DNA of 64,000 nucleotides from Paracyclopina nana. Lineage: Eukaryota; Arthropoda; Copepoda; Cyclopoida; Cyclopettidae. Location: assembly GCA_019096065.1 (NCBI GenBank), contig JAGUCH010000003.1:3224001-3288000 (forward strand). The letters are read 5' to 3'. Shown here piece after piece: positions 48,467 through 58,084 of the stretch. Below the pieces are notes generated by a model. It was not told where the DNA came from and did no database searches. It was given only the letters and a program-made list of their open reading frames with translations. Both the position numbers and the translations under genes were made by a program. Numbering within the stretch: position 1 is the stretch's first letter; each line of letters opens with the position of its first letter.

Positions 48467-49923
48467 TTAAAATAGCATAGACTTTACATAAAAGGCTAAT
48501 GCACTTAAGAAAACGCAGGCAACGAATTTCTTGGAAAACAAAACGTTCCAATCTTCTGTATTTGGAGCCTGCAAACGAGAGTGTTTCTCACTTGTTCCAT
48601 TGTACCTGGGCACCGTTTTTGCACAGGGTCCGTCTGCTTGCCATGCTTCAAAGGGGTCAGCATTCGGCGTTGTCAAAGGTGACACATGATAGCCAAAGTC
48701 TTCATTGGCACGAGAACTTCTTCCTTTCGCTCCAGCGTATCTAGGCACAGTATTGGCGCCAGGTCCGTCAACTTGCCATGCTCCAATGCAGTTAACGTAG
48801 ACCTTTAATGGTGGACCAGGATCAAGTTCTTCGTTGACTCGCTTCCGATCTGCCTTCCTATTTTCATTCATGTTTCTGCACGAAATGCAATCACTCATGC
48901 CAACGCAATTGACTATGTCAACAGTCTGCTCAAGGGTTTTCGAGCATGAATCGTCCATATATACCTTGATTTCATAGGTTGCCTTCTGAGGAAAGATCGC
49001 CTCAGCTTTCCAGTCCATGATGAACTCCCAGACCTTAGGTCCATAATTGACCGGTGGCTGGTCACTTGCAGCAATCACTACCGCGGGAGCCAACGGATCG
49101 GCTACATCTTCAATGGTATCTCCCTCTTTTATGGAAGCTTCCATCTTATGTTGCCTCTGCGAAAGATTGCACCGGTTAAATATCACTTTGATAACCGGCT
49201 TTGTATAAGTGTTGCAGCAAATAACCCTGGGTTCGATCCTTTCGAGCTCCAAAAAATATTTGCCCTATAATGACATTAATTCAAATATTGTACGCTCAAT
49301 ATACAACTTAGTCACTATACCGAATCGTAAATCACTGGAGAGGTGTAAACCATCCCATTGCTCAAATTGATAAGGCCAAGCTTGACTTTGGCCAGATTCG
49401 CATTGGCAGCAATGGTACGCTCCTTCTTGACCTTTTCCAAGTTCAGTTTGGAAGACTGGCCTTTTAGCCCCACCTTGACCACGCCAAGTTGCAACTTCCC
49501 TCGACCCAGCTCGAGCTCTCGACTTTCAGCATTCCAACAGAGACCATGCTTGCTGGAGCTCAGCGTGCAATTTCCTTGCAAGTAGGGGAGATCATCAGAG
49601 TTCGGTATGAGCTCATCACCATTGACTGAAAATCGGATTTGGAAGCACCGATTGCTGTCGAATTTTTTGTTTTCCCGCCGCCCAGCCACAGGAGTGACAT
49701 ACAAAAAGTTGGGATGGTGCTTGTTAGAGTCATTGTGGCAGTCATTTCCACCACAGAATTGGGCATCGCTCTCAGGGTCGAAGAGACTAAGCGCAAACAT
49801 GTTCACTCCATGTGGAATAACAATCGTGCCTTCAATGTAGCCACCTTTTGCTTCCTTGTCATGCTCAGACAACGATCGAAACTGGTGCAGCGTTTTGAAG
49901 TTTTTGAATTCAATGGGCTCCAT
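48467..49923 (-). CDS. Unrecognised tail-anchored protein with internal repeat
   Basis: I do not recognise the family. Exons 49321-49923 and 48467-49264 (56-bp intron) give 466 residues. Residues 1-200 look like a beta-rich globular domain (GGYIEGTIVIPHGVNMFAL, FCGGNDCHND, CFQIRFSVNGDEL). There is no signal peptide. The frame crosses the splice site smoothly (VIYDSGKYFLELERIEP). The C-terminal half has a Cys cluster (CVGMSDCISC) and a repeated motif, AWQVDGPGANTVPRY and AWQADGPCAKTVPRY, about 45 residues apart. It ends in a hydrophobic helix (KFVACVFLSALAFYV) right at the C-terminus, suggesting a tail anchor facing the cytosol. The N-terminal domain could be galectin- or lectin-like, but the evidence is weak. 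Stop codon 86 bp from the PFK stop (convergent). Confidence 0.72.
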
Positions 49924-51086
49924 CGTGAAGCATTTTTTATCTTCCCTTCTTTTTATCTGGCTTGTTTTTTCGTTTACCTTCCCTGATACGTTTTGACGAA
50001 AAATCAGCTGACGCAAAAATCTGATGCAACCCGCCTTTCAATGAATCCAGTGCATGAATGCGATCTTGCTTGCTTCCAACACTCACAGCTTAATCTCTGC
50101 AATTTGACACATGTCAGATGAACTTTTGACAATCTTCAAATAATAAACACTTCCTCATCTTCAGAGAAAAGGAGAACTGCAGTTGAGAAGGGAAGTATAG
50201 CAGATGCTGACCGTAAAAGCAAATGCAGTCAAAGCTCGTCTAGGTATCGTCATTTGCTAAAGGTCTCTAATGGAACTTCGTTATTTCTTCTCCTTTTTTG
50301 TTACCAATAGCCATGCCACCATGTAGCAAAGCGAAATGACTCAACTACTTTCGAGCTATTTCACAACCCTCAGGTATAGGGACATAATAGGGTTTGAAAG
50401 TTAAAGAGAGTGGACTGAAAGTGGATTTTTCAAAAGGGAATTCACAGCTACACGAAAGACGAAACTTACAGGGTTCCAATGAGCCGGGTAAAATATTTTC
50501 ACCTTTCCCACTTTGGGTCTAAAATAGCGTAACTTTTTTAGCGCTCCGTGTCTATCGTAGTGAAAACTGAGTCACTGACTGAGAGTCTGCGACTTGAAGG
50601 TCCTTTCCATGTGCTCACTTTTGGTTTTGAGGTACAAAAAAATGTACCACGCAAAACCGTTTTTGCAAGACCGTTTTCATTGTTTATTTACGTTTTTCCC
50701 ACTTTCCAAATTCTAAAATAGTGTAACTTTTTTAGCGCTCCGTGTCTATCGTAGTGAAAACTGAGTCACTGACTGAGAGTCTGCGACTTGATAACTGAGT
50801 AGTGAGTAATGAGTAATGACCGACGACCGAGTAATGAGAGGGATAATAGAGCTGTTTACAGACATTTTTAGGGCTTTCTAAACATTTATGAGTGAGTTTT
50901 TTTCTAGCTTTTTGAGCTTTGAAATGGTAGATTCATGCGACACCAAGGAATGCAACAGATGATCTCTTCGATTAACATTCGACAGCGCAATTTTTTATCG
51001 ACATTTTCTGAATTATCGCAGACATTTTTTTCGTCGTTATTTTCGATCCATCGTTGCGCAGTGACTAACTGGAATTCTTATTTAAA
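49924..51086. other. Divergent intergenic region with a spaced duplication
   Basis: Upstream of two divergent genes (48467-49923 and 51087-51950). It contains the duplicated block described separately, followed by short GAGTAATGA-type repeats at about 50800-50840. No gene seen. Confidence 0.45.
50504..50791 (+). repeat. Spaced direct repeat of about 95 bp
   Basis: Copies at 50504-50597 and 50695-50791 both start TTTCCCACTTT and share an identical run of nearly 70 bases, from GTAACTTTTTTAGCGCTCC to GAGTCTGCGACTTGA. The spacer is about 100 bp. The inner part of each copy includes TGAGTCACTGACTGA, an AP-1-like site. Confidence 0.85.
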
Positions 51087-51950
51087 ATGTCTTCGTCAAT
51101 TTTGGACCAGTTTTCGTCTTTTCAGCACGCCCTTGGAGAAAATTTGCATTCTATACTTGAAGATACCCGAGAAAATGATTTGAAGAGGCTTCGAAAGGAG
51201 AATGAAGCTTTGTTGCTGAAGCAAATTTTGCTATTGGAAGAATTGCGCCTCAAAACTGCAGTTCACGCGTTTCTCCAAAGCACGCAGACCCGAGATCTAG
51301 TGAAAGGTAATTTTCCTCGTTTAGCTTGCTAATTATGCCACGAATTTCGGTATTTTATAGCCTTCCCTGTAGACATGGAGGCTTTGGAGAAGGTCTATGA
51401 AGCCACTTGTGCCTTTGTGGATGACAATTTCATGAGCGAATACATGGTGAATTTGCTCAAAAAAGGCTCTTCTGGAAAGAAGCGTTCTCGGAGCCATGAC
51501 AGTAATAATAACAACAATGATGAGAACCAACATGAGTATGCCAAGGAACAGTCCAAAAATGCCGAATTGCCGTTGACAAGGAGCCAAAAGAAGTCCAAGG
51601 GAGGCAAACTGATCAACCCGATCAAATACTTTGACTGTCTTCTTTGCTCCAGAAGTGACTACGGAGAAAAGACCATCCGAGTTCACTACGCTGAGTCTCA
51701 TGGCCTGGATTTTGGTGATGCCAAATTGCCTACTGACAAGCTGCAAATTTTGTGTCACCAAGTGGACCTTCAAACAAAGTCCACGCGATGCTTCCTATGC
51801 AACACAGACTTTGAGAGCACTGAAGATCTCAAAGTGCACAAGTCTCACCATGTTGATCCTAAGTACTGTCAGTACAAGTGCGACCAATGTAGCCAAGCAT
51901 TTGTACTGAAAGAGGAGCTTCGCAATCACCAAATGCTGTGCTCTTTTTAA
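51087..51950 (+). CDS. C2H2 zinc-finger protein (unrecognised)
   Basis: Probable nucleic-acid-binding protein of 269 residues. Exons 51087-51306 and 51361-51950. An N-terminal helical, leucine-rich region (LKRLRKENEALLLKQILLLEEL) looks like a dimerising coiled coil. A basic, Asn-rich linker (KKGSSGKKRSRSHDSNNNNND) may hold a nuclear localisation signal. Then follow an atypical finger (CLLCSRSDYG...HYAESH) and two C-terminal C2H2 fingers, CFLCNTDFESTEDLKVHKSHH and CDQCSQAFVLKEELRNHQMLC, the last ending in Cys in place of His. I do not know the ortholog. Confidence 0.78.
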
Positions 51951-52141
51951 CTAGCCAATTTTCAGACTCTGTAACATTAACAACCAAATATGCTGTGATT
52001 TTTACCCATGAGGTATTAGAATAATAAAATGAGAAGAACTTAATTATGGCCCCAAAAATGTCAGCTAGACCTTTTGAACTGTCTCGATCCACCATCACTC
52101 CCTCAAACAAAAAATGTCAACACACATAATGAACTGAAGCA

Positions 52142-53656
52142 ATGGATCAAAAGGTAAAAAAAGATACATATTTTACTGAATATCTTAATTTTTTTACTCA
52201 TTTCAGGGAGTCTATGCATTCAAGCCTTTTGTTTGGAAGGAAGAGAAGTTGCTTCAAAATGAAGACACTGCACCAATCGCTAGGTCTGGGCACAGAATTG
52301 TGCATCATAAAGGCAAGATCTATTCTTTTGGAGGCTACAATCCAGAAGCTAGCTTGCAGGACTCATACGTTGATGAAGAATGGATCACTCACAAGCCTTT
52401 GCTGAGAGAACTTTGGGAGCTGAATCTCGTCCTCAAAAAATGGAGAAAAATTGACCTGAAAGGTGAACATGATGTCAACTTTTCTGAATTGAAGATTATT
52501 GATGCTCTCATTCTTTTCTAGGCAATGCACCTTTGCAAATGGCCTCGCATACTGCTAGTTTATGCCATTTAAAGGGGCAAACCAAAATGATCGTCTTTGG
52601 GGGTACAGGAATGCCGTTTGGCTCCAACATGTCCACCACGCTGTTTGCTTGTGATCTGGACAATGACTTGTTCCATTGGGATGTAGTCAGCTGCCATACG
52701 AATGATTCTGACAATTTGCCTCTGCCACTGTATGGCCAAGCTGTGTGCTATGACACCGAATCTCAGTGTCTGTACGCAGTGGGGGGCACATCTGGCTTCA
52801 GTTATTTCATGGATGTGCACAAGTTTGACTTTTCAACTCAGCAATGGGAATTGGTGTACAAAGGTACCGAAAACTTGACATTTATGAACCAAATGAGTCA
52901 GCCCAAACCAAGGTAATGTAGCAATTTGACGAAATGTTAAATATGCGTGCAAATGAATATTTTAGGTATAGGCATGAAGCTGTGATATATGGTGGTCATT
53001 TGTTCGTGATTGGAGGTGGGACAGCTACCACGTGTGAAGATTTGGTCGAAGTTCACGCGTTCAACCTCCAAGAAAGGAAATGGGTGCAACTGCAAGTGCT
53101 CAATGACAAAACAGTGCCCATTGTGAACAGCCTACTTGACCAGTTTCCTCCAGCCCGGAGATGCCACAGTGTTGTGAAACATGGAAAATGTGAGATTTGT
53201 AAAGGCACAATAATAATGGCACAATTTAAATGGCTTCCTTTTGAATAGATGCTTACTTGATCGGTGGGTATGACGATGAGGAAGTTTTTGACGAACTTTG
53301 GAGGCTTGATTTAAGCAGAATGATATGGAAACTAATGCCATTTCCATTACCGACCCCAGTGTACTTTCACAGCTCTGCCATTACGGATGTAAGCAGAAGC
53401 CTATGACTTTGCTTATGTACTGATGATTCTTATTTTTCTTATTTTTTAGGAGGGAAAAATTGTCACCTTTGGAGGTGTGGACGACTTGGACACAAATTCG
53501 AGAACTGACCTAGTACAAACTTGCTACATTCAGATTTGCTCGCTTAGGCAAATGGCGTGGGAAGCAATCAACTTTTACTTTGACTTGCAACCTTTTGACA
53601 AGTCATATTTGGTCTGCAGCGGAGTTCCCGTAGATCTAGTAGAGATAATTAAATGA
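52142..53656 (+). CDS. KLHDC10: Kelch-repeat protein, KLHDC10-like
   Basis: Six-bladed kelch propeller of 409 residues, most like KLHDC10 (fly slim), a substrate receptor of Cullin-2 ubiquitin ligase. Exons: 52142-52153, 52207-52462, 52522-52912, 52966-53189, 53249-53388 and 53450-53656. Kelch blades are visible as SGHRIVHHKGKIYSFGGYNP, MIVFGGTGMP, CLYAVGGTSGF, HEAVIYGGHLFVIGGG, AYLIGGYDDEEVFDELWRLD and GKIVTFGGVDD. The first coding exon is only 12 nt (Met-Asp-Gln-Lys). The C-terminus (SYLVCSGVPVDLVEIIK) resembles a BC-box/Cul2-type end, which is an inference. Its stop lies 3 bp from the UTP15 stop. Confidence 0.78.
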
Positions 53657-53659
53657 ACT

Positions 53660-55384
53660 TTATTGCATCAGGCTCTTGAACAGGCTCGAGTTCACGTTCA
53701 TCTTGGAGTCCTTCAGCTTCTCTTTGATAGCCAACTCTTCGCAGCTCAAGTGTGGCTTTTCTGCAGTTCTTGAGGCGGTCAGCACAAGATCCAGGGCCCC
53801 TTGCAGCATCATGAGCTGCCTTTGTGTCCTTGTTTCTCTGTCAACTCTCTTCTTGATATCGACAAACACTCGATCAGTGGCAGGACAAGTTCCCATAGTA
53901 GGTGCATACAAATCTGTGAGTGAGTTTAAAGTTAGCGACAGAATACTACATTAATTATATGCTTACCAATGGTGAGATCAAGAACGTCGATGAGGAAAGC
54001 AGAGAATTTGGAGTTGGCAATATTCCTATGAAGATATTGAAGCAAAGGAACGAGGCCTTTCTCATCACGCCCTCCTATAGCAGTCTTGAGGCCATTCCTC
54101 CGCTTCAGCTCCCTCAACACGCTGTATGTGTATTCTGGGTGCTTTTTCATCACGTATGGTTTCAAGACTTGATCAAGAGCTTTGGTGTACTCGAATTTCC
54201 TCAAAAAGTAATCGTGCCTCGACTCTTTTTCCTTCTTGTCTTCATGCACAATCACGTCCTCTGGAGACGTTTCAAACTGTGTGTATTGTAGGTACCGATG
54301 AGAGGGCTTCTTTTTCATTCGCTCAGCCTCGCGCTCCTCCAAAGATGGAGGAACTTTGCGATGCAGAAACTGCACAAGTCCGTCAGCCATTCCAGCAATG
54401 ATGAAACTGTTATCTGGTGCGACGCCAGCAGACAAAATGGGCGAGGGAAACGAAATGCTGTGAACTGTTTGAAACGTAGAAATGTCATGAAATTTGAGCT
54501 GTCTGTCGAGCGAAGCAGTAACGAGCCTCGTGTTGTTGGTGGCCAGACCAAGGCAAGTGACAGTCTTGTTGTGTGCACTTATCGTTTTTAGCAATCGGTT
54601 ACCAGCCAATAAATCCCAGATTTTGACCTCTTGGCCTCCAGCAGTGATAAGTAGAGATCCATTGGGCAACATCATAACACATTCCACTGGTGATCCGTGC
54701 ACAAGGGAGTGAATTGGATCAGTTTGTCTTTTGTCCCACACATTGACGGTGTGATCATACGACCCGGAAACGAGAATGTCAGGAGAAATGGGCGACACAC
54801 AACCAGCCCTGACATAATCCTAAAAGTAAGGCGTGAATAAGAGCCATTTAATTTGTAAACTAATGCAGTACCGTGTGTTTTTCCAGTTTGAACAGCTCTT
54901 CCTCGGTGGATATGTCCCAGACTCGGACGGTTTTGTCATCACTGAAACTTGCCAAGTATTTGTTGTCCATAAAGTGGCCCAAATGGGTAGCATTGGTGTG
55001 CCCACTCAGCGTTCTCAATAGAGACTTAGAGGACACATCGAAAATCTTGAGCTTTCCATCGTCTCCTCCGATGCACAGCAAATTGCCATCCTTGCGAAAT
55101 TTGCCACCGAAAGCTGTCTCTCTGAATTTGGACAGTGTTTTGTGCACGCTGTTGGTACAAGGGTTGAAAATTTGCACTCGACTCGAGCCAGTGACAGCCA
55201 CGTAATAAGGCTCAACTTGGCTAATGTCCACGTTTTGCACCGGTCCATACTCACGAATTGTCACTGGCTGTTGCAAATATTTCCAATATTCAGCATCATC
55301 AGTCTTGATTTTGCTCTTCAAGATGGGAAACTTGGATATCTCAGTCCGTTTAAACCTAGTCTCCTGGCTCCACGTTGAAGACAT
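53660..55384 (-). CDS. UTP15: U3 snoRNP protein UTP15 (WD40)
   Basis: WD40 subunit of the t-UTP/UtpA complex in the small-subunit processome, needed for nucleolar pre-18S rRNA processing. Exons on the minus strand: 54872-55384, 53967-54819 and 53660-53913, total 539 residues (human 518). It starts with the family N-terminus and VTIREYGPVQNVDISQVEPYY. WD repeats include LLCIGGDDGKLKIFDV, SDDKTVRVWDI, VSGSYDHTVNVWD and LITAGGQEVKIWDL. The UTP15 C-terminal domain follows (HDYFLRKFEYTKALDQVL, VLRELKRRNGLKTAIGGRD, LLQYLHRNI). Confidence 0.95.
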
Positions 55385-56300
55385 GGTTATTTACTGAATT
55401 TTTGTAGCAGAGAATAACACAAAATTGCTCGCATGCGAGATTTGTTTTGAAAAATATGTCAACATAGCGGATCGAAAAATAAGTCCGAGACTTCTAAAAA
55501 TGCCCTCCATTGATAAAAAAACGGGCAATATTTCAAGAAAAAGTGGCAGCATCCGAAAATGGATCAATGACGAGAAATTGGCAAAAATGCAGGATGGCTG
55601 AAGGAATGCTTACGACAGGACACAGTAGCAATAACACTTTAAAAATGGCCGAACGGGACACATATTCTATGCCAAAAAGAAGTATTTATTGTGGGCTTGC
55701 TGTTAATGTACTTTAAAAAATGTGAAGATAATCTCGAAAAACTAGTTTCAGTTTCAGTAAGTTTTCCTTGGAATTATTGCTCACAATGAAAACATCAAAA
55801 TAAATCGTATTTTACAGATCCTGTTTTTTGTCTGATGAATTCATCTTTTTGAAATTTCCGCCTTTTGTAAGAGAGGTCAATTCAACAAAAGTGAGGCAGA
55901 GTAAAAATCAAAATTAATTCTTTCCAAAATTAAGAGATGAACTTTTGAAAAACAGTCAACGTACTTAAGATCATTCAGCTAAACACAAATTCTTCTTCTT
56001 TAAAAGAGCAAAAAAATGACATTTGACTAGCTCGGTCTCAACTCGGTCCTTTCTCAATTGTGTTCTGTGTCATCAAGAAAGACCTCCTTTTTGGTTCAAG
56101 CTTTCCTCCGCTCCATCTTAGGTAATTCACATTTATATCCTACTTTTATCGTAATTCAACATGACTTGACTTGCCATCCACCTTAAAATGTCACTGAAAC
56201 CAGTGTCACTCATAGCTATGCAAATTTGACCTCTGTCAATGTCATCATATTGTGATGTGTACTCTTTTGCACTGCGCAGCTTCAAAAGATAAAAAAGAAA
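55385..56300. promoter_or_regulatory. Divergent promoter region, UTP15 / MDH1
   Basis: About 900 bp between divergent starts. On the MDH1 side a 5' untranslated exon ends TCCATCTTAG with the donor GTAATT at 56120, and the intron ends at the AG near 56280 (CACTGCGCAG), 20 bases before the ATG. No other gene seen. Confidence 0.45.
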
Positions 56301-57350
56301 ATGGCTTCTGAAGCAATCAGGGTTGTCATCACCGGAGCAGCCGGTCAAATTGGCTACAGCTTGATTTACATGGTCGGCTCGGGCTACGTTTTCGGCCCTG
56401 ACCAACCTGTCATCCTCCATTTGTTGGACATTCCCCCGATGATGGGTGTTTTGGGAGGCGTCTGCATGGAAATTGATGACTGCGCATTGCCACTCGTCAA
56501 ATCCGTGGTTGCCACTGACAACCCCGAGGAGGCCTTCAAGGATGTCGATGCGGCCTTCATGGTTGGTGCCATGCCCCGTAGAGAAGGCATGGAAAGGAAG
56601 GACCTGTTGGCAGCCAATGTCAAGATCTTCAAAGCTCAAGGAGATGCCCTGGACAAGTTTGCCAAGAAGTCTGTCAAGGTTCTGGTCGTGGGCAACCCTG
56701 CCAACACCAATGCCCTCATTTGCTCCCACTATGCCCCTTCCATCCCCAAGGAGAACTTTTCTGCCATGACAAGGCTGGACCAGAACAGGGCGGCCTCCCA
56801 GCTGGCCCGAAAGGCTGGCACGGATGTGGTCAATGTGAAGAATGTCATCATTTGGGGCAACCACTCGTCTACTCAGTTCCCTGATGCGGCTCATGCCACC
56901 ATCAATGGAAAGCCAGCACCCGAAGTCATCAATGATGATGCCTGGTTGAAAACCGAGTTTTTGCCCACTGTGCAAAAGAGAGGAGCAGCCGTGATTGCAG
57001 CCAGAAAATTGAGCTCAGCCATGTCTGCAGCCAAAGCTGCTGCTGACCATTTCAAGTCCTGGTGGTGTGGCACTCCGGAAGGTGATCAAAATTGCTACGC
57101 ATACTAATTTATTTGCTCTAATTGATGTTCGTTCAAAATAGGAGAGTTTGTAAGCATGGGTGTCTTTTCTGATGGCAGCTATGGCACACCCGAGGGTGTC
57201 ATGTTCAGCTTCCCTGTCAAGATTGCCAATCACAAATGGGAAATCGTTCAGGGACTTCCTATTGATGACTTCTCCAAGGAGAAACTTGCCGCCACTGGCC
57301 AAGAATTGTGCGAGGAAAGGAACGAAGCAATGGAAGTCTGCTCAGCCTGA
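56301..57350 (+). CDS. MDH1: Cytosolic malate dehydrogenase
   Basis: Malate + NAD to oxaloacetate + NADH, part of the malate-aspartate shuttle. Exons 56301-57081 and 57142-57350 give 329 residues. No targeting sequence is present, which marks the cytosolic form. Landmarks: NAD site [24 protein letters not shown], the substrate loop [27 protein letters not shown], and the catalytic pair in [13 protein letters not shown] and [33 protein letters not shown] also marks the cytosolic type. Convergent with DUSP12. Confidence 0.97.
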
Positions 57351-58084
57351 GGAGACGCAGCCATCACTCATATTGAAATTAATAATACTGCTAGTAGGCT
57401 GTAGTAGACTAATCTTCTTATAGTAAGCACTGCACGTACTACACACAGCCTGATTGAGTGAGTGGCTCGCAACCGTAGTCCAACAATATGTTGTAACACA
57501 ATGCTATTTTGGAGACAATCGAATGAACCGACATCACTACTGTTTGCAAATGTCTCTTTTGACAGGCTCGTGCATCCCATTATTCTTCACGTTAGTATAT
57601 GCCTTTTCATGAGATATTTATCCGGCGGATTCTACAAAAAAACATTCGGCTCCATATATGTTTAATTAGTGAGCCAGCGTTTCTAGGTGCCCTCAATCTT
57701 CATTAAAACAACATATATAGCTTCATTAGCGTTGATTGAGTTTGTTGGAGGATGCAACAACAACAGCAGTAGAATTATGCAGCATTGTCTGTGGTCAATT
57801 ATGATACCAGGCACTCTGAATATCCACAGACCAACAGAGAGGCCTTTTACCCATGCGTGTTTATAATAAGGGACAATTTACTTAACCAAATGAGGTCTCA
57901 CATAGCATTATTTGTAGCCCTGCTGATTAAGTTATTTGCTGGCTTTCTCAAAGGATGTCAAGTCCACTGAAGTGCAGCAGTTGCCATTTGGCCCAACACG
58001 ATTGATTGGATATCTCTGATAAATCACGTAAATAGGTCAAATCCCCACCCACTTTTTTTCTCGCGAAATCAGCGGGTGTCATTA
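57351..58084. other. Intergenic region, MDH1 / DUSP12 (convergent)
   Basis: 3' flanks of two convergent genes; no additional reading frame or RNA gene that I can support. Confidence 0.5.
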
